Source: JBDTVS01 sp040007095
GTDB lineage: Bacteria; Acidobacteriota; Vicinamibacteria; Vicinamibacterales; CAVVIG01
Direction of reading: 5' to 3'
DNA length: 35,042 bases
Assembly (NCBI GenBank): GCA_040007095.1
Contig: JBDTVS010000143.1
Span: 1 to 35,042 of the forward strand
The notes below the pieces were generated by a model. That model saw only the letters and a program-made list of their open reading frames with translations. It was not told the origin of the DNA and ran no database searches. Position numbers and translations under genes: made by a program. Numbering within the stretch: position 1 is the first letter of the stretch; every line of letters starts with the position of its first letter. Shown piece by piece: positions 1-7,863 of the stretch.

Positions 1-66
1 GGCGGGATGCCCCGCCCGGAAGACGTCCTAAAGCGTCGGACGCAGGACACTAGAGGTGAATCCTGT

Positions 67-156
67 AATGGGGTGAGGGGATGATGTGATGATGGCGTGA
101 TGTAAAGACGGCGTGATTACATCACCCGCTCACCCCATCACCCCATCACCCCATTC
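67..156. repeat. Imperfect palindrome built of GATGGGG-type units
   Basis: The left arm (from 67) is made of GGGGTGA and GATGATG-like units. The right arm (to 156) is three tandem CACCCCAT-type units, so the arms are roughly complementary around an AT-richer centre near 100-118. It lies just downstream of the minus-strand cytochrome gene, so it could act as a terminator-like structure or be one copy of a dispersed intergenic repeat. The unit structure is directly visible; the function is inference. Confidence 0.55.
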
Positions 157-168
157 CCACGCGTCCCC

Positions 169-585
169 CTACTTGATCTCGTAGCTCATGTCGGGCAGCT
201 GCTCGCGATGCGCCATGTGGCATCCCCGGCAGGTGGCGCCGATTCCGCGTTGCGCCATCGCGATGCCTTCGTCGTTCTTGGCTTTTGCGGCGGTGTCGAG
301 ATCGGCAGCGCCCTTCAACCCGTCTTTCGAGAGCTTCATCGCATCTTCGGCCTTCTTGCCGGTCCAATAGGCGTCCGCCACCGTGAACGACGCCTTGTAG
401 GTGGCTGCGTGTTTCTCGATCGCGGCGTAATCCTTGTTGGTGACATCACCGCGCATGCCCGCGTTCGCCGTCCCGAGGTTCTTCATCGCCGTCTGGTATT
501 CCGGGGACGGTTTCTCGTTGGCCATCGCGGTAAAACCGACGATCACCGCCGCGCATACTGCCGCCGCTTTCAATTTTCCGCGCAT
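169..585 (-). CDS. Cytochrome c'-like periplasmic monoheme protein
   Basis: This 138-residue protein has a hydrophobic N-terminal signal peptide (about residues 1-22) and a single heme c site, CRGCH, near the C-terminus (about residues 118-122). A C-terminal CxxCH after a mostly alpha-helical, Lys/Ala-rich body is the layout of the cytochrome c' / c-556 family, which forms a four-helix bundle in the periplasm. Family members bind small gases or take part in minor electron transfer; the partner here is unknown. The ATG start is supported by an AGGAGGG ribosome site four bases upstream. It is transcribed in the same direction as the LytTR regulator fragment but separated by about 100 bp. Confidence in heme attachment is high; the exact physiological role is unknown. 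Confidence 0.85.
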   Translation of the reverse strand: MRGKLKAAAVCAAVIVGFTAMANEKPSPEYQTAMKNLGTANAGMRGDVTNKDYAAIEKHAATYKASFTVADAYWTGKKAEDAMKLSKDGLKGAADLDTAAKAKNDEGIAMAQRGIGATCRGCHMAHREQLPDMSYEIK

Positions 586-683
586 GCTTCCCTCCTGAAA
601 TTCGAATAACGCTGCCCGTTGCGTGCGAATTGTCCAAAGAGTGTAGACGATTTCCCGTAATGACCCGCGAATTTCCTGCGTGT

Positions 684-1465
684 TCAGAGCTTGAGAAACC
701 GATCGCGCAAGGCGCGCGACTGAAGCCGGCTGACCTGCAGCTTCTGCCCGTTGCTCAGGACCGCTTCGTGGGTGCCGCCCGGCATCACGCTGACTCTGGC
801 AATGAGGTCGATGTTGGCCAGGGTGCCCCGGCCCAGCCGGATGAATCGCGCCGGATCGAGACGGTGCTCAAGGTCTTGCATGCGGTAGGTGATCGTATGG
901 CGTTCCTTCTGCACCGTCGTGATGTTGAGCAGTTCGCCGTCCGCGACGATGGACGCGATCTGAGCGACGGGCACAATCACGACCTCTTCCCGGCGGCGGA
1001 CCTGGATCCGTTCCAGATACGGCGATTTGACGGCTGCCTCGTAGAGCTCGGCGGCTGCGCTGATTCGCGAGGCCTGCTCGGCGACGATTTCGGCATGTTC
1101 CACCAGCGCCTGAGCGCGATTCAACGCCTCCCTGAGGCGGGTCTTCTCGACCGGCTTCAGCAGGTAGTCGACCGCGTTCACCTCGAACGCGCGAACGGCG
1201 TATTCATCGTACGCCGTGACGAAAGCAATCAGCGGCACCAGCGGCTTCTTGAGCGCCCGCACCACGCCGTACCGTCGAGCTCCGGCATCTGCCAATCGAG
1301 CAGCGCCAGATCCGGCCGTTCTTTTTCGATGAGTGCGACGGCGTCGCCGCCCGACGCGGCTTCGCCAACAACCTCGATATCCGCGAAGGACCGCAGCAGC
1401 GCGACGAGAAACGAACGCGCCGGCCGTTCATCGTCGGCCACCACCACTCGGAGCCGCGCACTCAC
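684..1465 (-). pseudogene. LytTR-family response regulator, interrupted by a 1-nt frameshift
   Basis: Two reading frames together make one response regulator. The N-terminal part starts at a GTG at 1465 and reads RLRVVVADDERPAR, then LLDWQMPELDG with the phospho-acceptor Asp. The second frame picks up at about 1275 with a receiver end (FVTAYDEYAVRAFEVNAVDYLLKP) and then a LytTR DNA-binding domain with the typical RLGRGTLANIDLIARV stretch, ending at 684. Restoring one base near 1275 joins the frames exactly at the DGY/F-G-V-V position of receiver domains. The start overlaps the stop of the upstream histidine-kinase remnant by four bases (GTGA), so the two were a two-component operon. Whether the shift is a sequencing error or a real inactivation cannot be decided here. 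Confidence 0.85.
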
Positions 1466-1590
1466 TGCCCCACCGCCTCCAACTCGGGCTCGGTCGCGGG
1501 GTTCCATTCGACCGGCAGCCGGATTTCGACCGTCGTTCCCTCCCCGGGAGCCGTACGGATGGACAGCGACGCGGCCGCCCCGTATGCAAG
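1462..1590 (-). pseudogene. C-terminal remnant of a sensor histidine kinase
   Basis: Reading the minus strand into the regulator start, about 40 codons encode the end of a HATPase_c domain: Y-G-A-A-A-S-L-S-I-R, then the G2-type stretch APGEGTTVEIRLP, and a stop at 1462-1464. This matches the C-terminus of LytS/YehU-type kinases (LYG...L.S.PGEGT.V.I.LP). The coding match ends near 1580-1590, exactly where the plus-strand TonB receptor match begins, so most of the kinase is missing. The four-base overlap with the regulator gene supports the pairing. Found by direct translation, since no start codon is left. Confidence 0.75.
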
Positions 1591-3462
1591 CGATGGAAGT
1601 CATCACCGGCGTGGCCCCCGCAGAGTACGGCGACAAGAGCAGCCTCATCGTCCACATCGTGACCAAGTCGGGCCTCGGACAGTCAAAGCCGACCGGCAGC
1701 GTGTCGGCCTCGTACGGATCGTTCAACAGCCCGTCGTTCGAGGCCAACGTCGGCGGCTGGTCGCACGCGGTCGGCAATTTTCTGTCGGCGAGCGGCCTGC
1801 GCACCGATCGCTTCCTGGATCCGCCGGAGCTCGTCGCACTGCAAGACACCGGCGACAGCCAGTCGATTTTCGACCGCCTCGACGTCCATCCGAACGACGC
1901 GAATACATTCCATCTGAACCTCCAGGCCGCGCGCTCGTCCTTCGACATCCCGAATACGACCGATCAGGCCGCTGCCGGACAGGGGCAGCACCAGGACATC
2001 AACACATTCAACGTCGCCCCTGGATACACGCGCGTCGTCGGTTCGAAGACGCTGTTGAGCGTGAATGGATTCCTTCGGCAGGACCGTGTCACCTACCTGC
2101 CAAGCGCCGATCCGTTCGCGGATACGCCGGCCACCGTCGGCCAGGGGCGACGCTTGACGAACATGGGCGCCAAGGCCGACCTGGCGTACACCGCCGGGCC
2201 GCACAACGTAAAGGTGGGCGGAACCCTGAGCGCAACCCAGTTGGCGGAGAACTTCACTCTTGGCTTCACCGATCCGGCCGTCAACTCGCCGTGTCTGGAC
2301 GTGGACGGCAAGCCAATCGGCAACCCCTCGTTGCGCACCGTCAGTCAGTGCGAAGGCGCACTCGCGCCGAACCCGGACTTCAGCCCGAATCTGATGGCGT
2401 TCGACCTCTCGCGCGCTGGCCGTCTGTTCGCCTTCAACGGAGCGGCCACGATCAAGGAACAGGCCGCCTACGTGCAAGACGACCTCAAGAGCGGCAACGC
2501 GACCTTCAAGCTGGGACTGCGAGTCGATCACTACGACGGGTTGAGCACGGCGTGGCTCGTGCAGCCGCGCCTCGGCGTGTCGTATGCCGTGCCGGTCAGC
2601 GGTACGGTGCTCCGCGCATCCTACGGCCGCACGTTGGAGACGCCGTACAACGAGAACCTGCTGCTGTCGAGCAGCGCCGGCGCGAGCGGGCTCGTCGGCT
2701 CGGCGCAGCCCCTGCAGCCGGGCAAACGCCAGCAGGTAGAGGTCGGTGTTCAGCAGGGCCTGGGGCGTTGGGTGGTGGTCGATGTCGGATATTTCGTCAA
2801 GCGGACCGACAACGCCTACGACTTCGGCGTGCTCTACGATACGCCGATTGTATTTCCCATCTCCTGGGATCGGTCACGGATCGATGGCTTCACCGGACGA
2901 ATCAATCTGGTCGAGCACCGCGGCTTCAGCGCGTTCACCGTCTTTGGCCACACCAACGCGATCTTCTCTCCTCCAGGCAACGGCGGTGTGCTGCTTGAAG
3001 AGCCGCCAGGCGACTTCCGGATCGATCACGATCGGAAATTCCAGCGACCACCAACCTGCAATTCGTCTTCAAGCGGACGCGGCGGGGGCGTGGGCGGCAT
3101 TCAGCTGGCGCTACGATTCGGGGCTCGTGGCCGGTTCGGTACCTGACTACGCGACGGCGTTGACGCTCACGGCCGATCAGCAGACCGCCATCGGTCTCTT
3201 CTGCGGCAGCACCGTGGCCACGCTCGATGCCCCGATTGCGTCGTGCTCATCGTCGAACCGCGGTGCGACACGCCTGAACATTCCGGCGGACGGCACCGAG
3301 GACGCCGTCAACAATCCAGCGCGCATTGCGCCGCGCCATCTGTTCGACCTTGGGCTTGGCGTCGACAACCTGTTTCATTCGGACGGTGCGAAGGTGCGCA
3401 TCCGCTTCAGCGTCGTCAACGTGCCGCGCGCCCTTCAGCTTCAAGTCGGCGTGACGTTCTAG
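1578..3462 (+). pseudogene. TonB-dependent receptor, 5'-truncated and frameshifted
   Basis: Coding similarity begins inside the plug domain (QAMEVITGVAPAEYGDKSS, a signature of Acidobacteriota receptors) without signal peptide, TonB box or early plug. It runs through a beta-barrel rich in alternating aromatic/hydrophobic strands (for example AYVQDDLKSGNATFKLGLRVDHY) to a C-terminal strand ending in V-G-V-T-F at 3462, a typical outer-membrane terminal Phe. Two single-base losses break the frame: one near 3045 (after DHDRKFQ) and one in a G run at 3084-3088; the final ~125 codons are in the third frame. An earlier plus-strand open frame from 630 is only the antisense of the regulator and kinase genes. 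Substrate unknown. Confidence 0.85.
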
Positions 3463-3477
3463 GCTTTTCAGCTGTGG

Positions 3478-3582
3478 GTAGTGTCCGGCTTCAGCCGGAC
3501 CGGAATAGTCCGCCTGACCAGCCTTCGCCAAGGCGACGGCGATCCGCCGAAGCTTCAGCGAAGGCGGGAAGGCGGACACTAC
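3478..3582. repeat. 105-bp palindromic intergenic element with terminal inverted repeats
   Basis: The element opens with GTAGTGTCCGGC and closes with the near inverse GCGGACACTAC. Inside are a perfect hairpin (GTCCGGCT and AGCCGGAC, 3481-3498) and a second inverted pair (GCCTTCGC near 3521 and GCGAAGGC near 3558-3566). It lies between the TonB receptor remnant and the convergent PEBP gene. Nested inverted repeats of this size resemble REP/BIME or MITE-like dispersed elements; I recall similar TAGTGTCCG-type repeats in Vicinamibacteria, but copy number cannot be judged from one window. Confidence 0.75.
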
Positions 3583-3658
3583 GTCCAGAACCAAGCAAAC
3601 GCGCGACTCAGGTCACGGACACGATGTCCAGCCGGATTCAACACCCGGCTGGCGCAAC

Positions 3659-4306
3659 CTATCGGTGAAACCGGGCGACCAGCACCGCCTTGCCGAGCAC
3701 GTGGCCGTCCATGGCATTCACGACCGCCGTGCGCGTGTCAGCGGCCTGCTGCGGTGTACCTTGCGGAACGTCGAGCTTGGTGTCCAGGGCGTAGAGCTCG
3801 AACGTGTAGTGATGGTATGGCCCGGCGGGCGCGCCAGGCCCCATGTAGCCGTTGCCACGGAGACTCACCTGACGGCTGCCGTCCGGCAGTTCGCCCTGGG
3901 CCACCGCTTCCTGGAGTCCGGTCGAGGTCGGCGGAATGTTCCAGATCAGCCAATGCGTGATGTCCATCTTCGATCCCTTGTTCAGAACCGGTTCCGGATC
4001 ATGCAAGAGCAGCGCGAAGCTCTGTGTCCCTGGCGGCACCTGCGTCCACTTCAGTTCCGGCGAGACCGCCATCGGGCCGGCCGCCTGCGTGTACTTGTCG
4101 GGGATCACGCCGCCGTCTTCCCATGCCGACGTGGTCATGATCAGCGGCGGCGTCTGGGGCCCTCGTCCGCCGCCGCCCCCGGCTCTGCCCTGACCTCCGG
4201 CGGCCCCGCCCGCGGGCGCTTGCGCGGTCGGCAATGCAATACTCAGCGACAGTACCGCCGCCACAACGAAGGGCACTTGCAGAGATCGCACGAACGTTCT
4301 TGCCAT
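3659..4306 (-). CDS. Secreted YbhB/YbcL-type PEBP (Raf kinase inhibitor-like) protein
   Basis: A protein of about 215 residues with a signal peptide (hydrophobic segment VPFVVAAVLSLSIALPTAQA) and a low-complexity Gly/Ala linker before the PEBP domain. Family landmarks are visible: I-P-x-K-Y-T near the start of the domain, the ligand-pocket segment DPEPVLNKGSKMDITHWLIW, and GPGAPAGPYHHYTFELYALD. The ATG at 4306 is chosen because GAGGAG lies 9 bases upstream; a longer start at 4327 reads through this ribosome site. Bacterial PEBP proteins bind small anionic ligands, but the role is rarely known. The Gly-rich linker suggests a flexible tether in the periplasm. It is divergent from the glgX gene. 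Confidence 0.9.
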   Translation of the reverse strand: MARTFVRSLQVPFVVAAVLSLSIALPTAQAPAGGAAGGQGRAGGGGGRGPQTPPLIMTTSAWEDGGVIPDKYTQAAGPMAVSPELKWTQVPPGTQSFALLLHDPEPVLNKGSKMDITHWLIWNIPPTSTGLQEAVAQGELPDGSRQVSLRGNGYMGPGAPAGPYHHYTFELYALDTKLDVPQGTPQQAADTRTAVVNAMDGHVLGKAVLVARFHR

Positions 4307-4423
4307 GTTGTTTTCTCCTCGCGTCATCCTGTTTCCTCACACTCCAGCCACTAGCCACTCATCGTACCGAGCTGACATTCTAGTGTCCAGCTGCTCCCAC
4401 CGCCGAGCGAGCGTCATTCTGAA

Positions 4424-4484
4424 CCGTCGTCGAACGACGGCAGCCTTCTGAGATAGCATCTCAAGCATCGATCGGCTTCCCGAT
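4424..4484 (+). other. Three tandem small hairpins upstream of glgX
   Basis: In the 200-bp divergent region before glgX three perfect stems follow one another: CCGTCGT/ACGACGG with a 3-base loop (4424-4440), TGAGAT/ATCTCA with a 3-base loop (4449-4463) and ATCGG/CCGAT with a 4-base loop (4471-4484). They could be a structured 5' leader or protein-binding sites. No T-run follows any of them, so a simple terminator is unlikely. Confidence 0.4.
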
Positions 4485-4507
4485 TCTTCGTCCACGTCGC
4501 TCTTGCG

Positions 4508-6601
4508 ATGGTTCGTCGCTGGCAGGTTATGAACTCTTTATCGAGCGATTTGCTTCCGATCGGCGCACCGCAGATTGTCGTTGGCCGGGGGACGGCACTG
4601 CCGTTCGGCGCCTCACTCGTCCAGGGCGGCATCAATTTTTCGGTGCTCTCCCACCACGCCGAGGCTGTGACGCTCGTGCTCTTCGGCAGGGGCGGAGGGC
4701 CACCGCTTCACGAAGTGCCGCTCGATCCCAGGGTGCACCGAACCGGCAGTGTCTGGCACATCTTCATCGCCGGCTTCGGCAACGGGACCGAATACGGATT
4801 TCGCCTGAACGGTCCCCGCACCGTGGGCCACGTGTTCGATCCAACGCTGATCATGCTCGATCCCTACGCTCGGGCAGTCGTGGGCGGAGAGGAGTGGGCG
4901 CGGCCGGTTGCGGCTGGCCGGCGAGCCCTCGTGACGGACGCGGATTTTGATTGGGGAGCCGATCAACCGCTGAACATCCCGCTCGCCGCTACGGTGATCT
5001 ACGAGTTGCACGTCCGCGGATTCACGCGCGACCCCTCGTCCGGCGTGCTGCAGCCCGGCACCTTTGCCGGGCTGGCCGAGAAGATTCCCTACCTCAAGGC
5101 GCTGGGAATCACGGCGGTGCAGCTCATGCCGATCGCAGAGTTCGACGAGCTGGACACGCCGTTATACGCCAGCCGGCTCGGCCCCGGGGTGTTCGGCAAT
5201 GTGTGGGGCTACCATCCGCTGGCGTTCTTTGCGCCCAAAGCGTCGTACGCCGCTCGCAACCACGCCGGTGGTCAAATACGAGAGCTGAAGCGCCTGGTGC
5301 GCGATCTCCACGAAGCGGGTATCGAAATCATCCTCGACGTCGTCTTCAATCACACCGGAGAAGGCGAGATGGTTGGCCCGACGTCGTCGTTTCGAGGCAT
5401 CGACAACGCGACCTATTACATGATGGATCCCGCGTCTGGCGCCTATCGCAACTACACGGGCTGCGGCAACACGGTGAACTGCAACCATCCGGTGGTGCGC
5501 GATCTCATCCTGGACTGTCTCCGGTTCTGGGTGGTCGAGATGCACGTCGACGGTTTTCGATTCGATCTGGCCTCGGTACTCGGACGCGGACGCGACGGGT
5601 CGGTGCTCGCCAATCCGCCGCTCATCGAGCACATCGCGGCCGATCCGGTATTGGCGCACAGCAAGCTCATCGCCGAAGCCTGGGATGCGGCAGGGCTCTA
5701 TCAAGTGGGATCGTTTCCAGCCTGGGGTCGATGGGCGGAGTTGAACGGCCGCTTCCGCGACGACGTGCGGCGTTTCGTCAAGGGCGAGGCGGGCCTGGCG
5801 GGTTCAATGGCCACCCGGATGGCCGGCAGCCCGGATCTGTATCGGACTGAGGGCCGATCCGCACATCACAGCATCAACTTCATCACCAGCCACGATGGCT
5901 TCACGCTGGCCGATCTGGTCGCGTACGACCGCAAGCACAACGACAACAACGGCGAACAGGGACGCGACGGCACCGACCAGAATGACAGCTGGAACTGCGG
6001 CTGGGAGGGCCCGAACGCGCCAGCCGAGGTCGAGCGGCTGCGCCGTCGGCAGACCCGCAACCTCATGACCATCCTGTTCCTGTCGCGGGGCGTGCCGATG
6101 ATACTCGCCGGCGACGAGCACGGGCGGACCCAGCACGGCAACAACAATGCGTACTGCCACGATTCGCCGGTGTCCTGGGTCAACTGGGATCCGGACGTGC
6201 AGGACCGTGACTTTCTCCGATTTGTGTCGCGGCTGATCGCGTTCCGCCGGGCTCATCCGCAACTGCTTTCAGGCGATTTCCTCGACGGCGCGGGCGGGGT
6301 GCCGGCCGTCGAATGGCATGGCCGGCAGCCAGGTCAGCCGGACTGGTCGCATGATTCGCGCCTGCTCGTCATGCAATTGCGCGGCGGATCGTTCGCCGAC
6401 GACCTGTACATCGCGATGAACATGCACTGGGAAGCGGCGTACCTGAACTTGCCGGATCCGCCGCGCGGCCGTCTGTGGCGACGTGCAATAGACACCAGCC
6501 GCGACAGCCCGGACGACATCGTGGACACGCCCAACCAGACGAGGCTTGCCGGCGACGCCTACCTACTCGCGCCGCGAAGCGTCGTGGTCTTTGAAGCTTG
6601 A
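4508..6601 (+). CDS. glgX: Glycogen debranching enzyme GlgX
   Basis: A 697-residue GH13 (subfamily 11 type) alpha-1,6-glucosidase/isoamylase that removes short branches from phosphorylase-trimmed glycogen. An N-terminal CBM48-like domain (about residues 30-130, with PFGASLVQGGINFSVLS) precedes the TIM barrel. Catalytic motifs are intact: VVFNHTGEG, the nucleophile in VDGFRFDLAS (about residue 352), the acid/base in LIAEAWD (about 388) and the transition-state Asp in FITSHDGF (about 461). The length is normal for the family. The first ATG at 4508 has no clear ribosome site; an ATG at 4529 just after GGCAGG is an alternative. It converges on phosphofructokinase 19 bp downstream, so glycogen and glycolytic genes sit side by side. 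Confidence 0.95.
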   Translation: MVRRWQVMNSLSSDLLPIGAPQIVVGRGTALPFGASLVQGGINFSVLSHHAEAVTLVLFGRGGGPPLHEVPLDPRVHRTGSVWHIFIAGFGNGTEYGFRLNGPRTVGHVFDPTLIMLDPYARAVVGGEEWARPVAAGRRALVTDADFDWGADQPLNIPLAATVIYELHVRGFTRDPSSGVLQPGTFAGLAEKIPYLKALGITAVQLMPIAEFDELDTPLYASRLGPGVFGNVWGYHPLAFFAPKASYAARNHAGGQIRELKRLVRDLHEAGIEIILDVVFNHTGEGEMVGPTSSFRGIDNATYYMMDPASGAYRNYTGCGNTVNCNHPVVRDLILDCLRFWVVEMHVDGFRFDLASVLGRGRDGSVLANPPLIEHIAADPVLAHSKLIAEAWDAAGLYQVGSFPAWGRWAELNGRFRDDVRRFVKGEAGLAGSMATRMAGSPDLYRTEGRSAHHSINFITSHDGFTLADLVAYDRKHNDNNGEQGRDGTDQNDSWNCGWEGPNAPAEVERLRRRQTRNLMTILFLSRGVPMILAGDEHGRTQHGNNNAYCHDSPVSWVNWDPDVQDRDFLRFVSRLIAFRRAHPQLLSGDFLDGAGGVPAVEWHGRQPGQPDWSHDSRLLVMQLRGGSFADDLYIAMNMHWEAAYLNLPDPPRGRLWRRAIDTSRDSPDDIVDTPNQTRLAGDAYLLAPRSVVVFEA

Positions 6602-6620
6602 GAGGAAGCCTTCAACGCAA

Positions 6621-7748
6621 CTAGTCTCCCAGGCTCGTGCCCACGGCCCGGGCCGTGGCAATCCACCCGTGGTTGAGCGGGACTTCCTTCCGCTTGCCCG
6701 CCACCTGATCGAGCGGCACCGGAAAAGTGCTCTCTCCTCTAGCCGCAACCATGACGCCGAACACCCGCTTCTGAACCAGGTCCGCACAGGCCGTTCCGAG
6801 ACGAGTCGCGAGCAACCGGTCGATCGCCGACGGCGCCCCGCCGCGCTGCACGTACCCGAGGATGGTGACGCGGCATTCGAGGCTGGTCAGCCTCTCCAGT
6901 TGATGCGCCAGGCGCAGCGTGTTGCCTGCATGGTGCTGATCCAGTTCGGCGAGTTCGGCCCTCGCCTGGGCCAGGGCCGTCGCGCTCCTCGCCTTGGACT
7001 TGCGGGCCTTGACGGCGCGAAAGCGGGCCGCATATTCGCGGGACAGCGCGCCTTCTGCGATGGCGACGATACTGAAGTTCGAGCCGCCCTCGCTGCGCCG
7101 TCGAATCGCTCTCGCGATTTTCTTCACATCGTACGGAATCTCCGGAATCAGGATGACGTCGGCGCCGCCCGCAATGCCCGCACCAAGGGCCAGCCAGCCG
7201 GCGCGGTGCCCCATGATTTCCGTGACGATGATGCGATGGTGGCTGTGGGCGGTGCTGTGCAGCCGGTCGATCGCTTCGGTGGCGATTCCAAGGGCGGTAT
7301 CGAAGCCGAAGCTGGCATCGGTCAGCGCGACGTCGTTGTCGATCGTCTTGGGCAGCGTAATGATCGGCACGCCTTTCTCGACCAGGCGCAGCGCGTTCTT
7401 CTGCGTGCCGTCCCCACCGATGCACACCACTGCGTCCAGGCCATTTTTCTCGCAGTTCCTGAGGACCGCGTCACGCATGTCGCGGACGCGCCCGTTGCGC
7501 TCCATGCGATGGGGCTTGACGCGGCTGGTACCGAGAATCGTCCCGCCCACGGTCAGGATGCCGGCCAGCGAGGTTTTATCGAGCGGCAGCATCCGGTTCT
7601 CGATCAACCCGAGAAAGCCGTCACGGATGCCGAGGGCCTCGATACCGTAGCGCCCGAGCAGGGCTTTCCCCACTCCGCGAATCGCCGCGTTCAGGCCGGG
7701 GCAGTCTCCGCCGGCCGTCAGAATGCCAACACGTCTGATCCGTTTCAT
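6621..7748 (-). CDS. pfkA: 6-phosphofructokinase (mixed-type, probably ATP-dependent)
   Basis: This 375-residue enzyme phosphorylates fructose 6-phosphate to the 1,6-bisphosphate in the cytosol. Visible motifs are GGDCPGLN (residues 13-20, phosphoryl donor loop), GGDGTQ (111-116), PKTIDND (133-139, catalytic Asp) and MGHRAG (179-184, sugar-phosphate binding). The Gly in GGDG is the ATP-type residue, while the Lys in PKTIDND is the residue usual in PPi-using and mixed-group enzymes, so donor choice is not certain. The ATG start has GAAGG six bases upstream. It is longer than E. coli PfkA (320 aa), as is usual for this group. It stands alone between convergent glgX and the propeller lipoprotein. 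Confidence 0.93.
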   Translation of the reverse strand: MKRIRRVGILTAGGDCPGLNAAIRGVGKALLGRYGIEALGIRDGFLGLIENRMLPLDKTSLAGILTVGGTILGTSRVKPHRMERNGRVRDMRDAVLRNCEKNGLDAVVCIGGDGTQKNALRLVEKGVPIITLPKTIDNDVALTDASFGFDTALGIATEAIDRLHSTAHSHHRIIVTEIMGHRAGWLALGAGIAGGADVILIPEIPYDVKKIARAIRRRSEGGSNFSIVAIAEGALSREYAARFRAVKARKSKARSATALAQARAELAELDQHHAGNTLRLAHQLERLTSLECRVTILGYVQRGGAPSAIDRLLATRLGTACADLVQKRVFGVMVAARGESTFPVPLDQVAGKRKEVPLNHGWIATARAVGTSLGD

Positions 7749-7806
7749 CGGAACCTTCGACTAGCGGCCTCGGATCCGGTGACTCGGTGGGTGACCCGCC
7801 GTCGCG

Positions 7807-7863
7807 TCAAAAGACGACTTTGACACCGAAGTGCATCCGCTGGCGCTGTGGTGCGAAGATCTT
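7807..7863 (-). pseudogene. Possible C-terminal stub of a TonB-dependent receptor
   Basis: Immediately downstream of the propeller stop, a different frame encodes VKIFAPQRQRMHFGVKVVF and a stop. Ending in basic residues, alternating hydrophobics and a terminal Phe is exactly how Acidobacteriota TonB receptors end. Only about 18 codons are present, so chance cannot be excluded. If real, a deletion has fused the end of the propeller gene to the end of a receptor gene. Confidence 0.3.

Noticed and set aside
120..160. CRISPR-like array of short repeats
   Set aside because: Units are only 8 bases and have no spacers; no cas gene is nearby.
630..1577. First part of a long plus-strand open frame (630-3146)
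   Set aside because: It is antisense to the LytTR regulator and kinase remnant, which have clear domains; only the part after about 1578 encodes receptor sequence.
1683..2531. Minus-strand open frame of 282 codons
   Set aside because: Shadow of the TonB receptor on the plus strand; no recognisable domain and Arg/Val-rich composition typical of antisense in GC-rich DNA.
3243..3668. Plus-strand open frame across the palindromic element
   Set aside because: Its sequence is mostly translated repeat and receptor antiphase; no gene signature.
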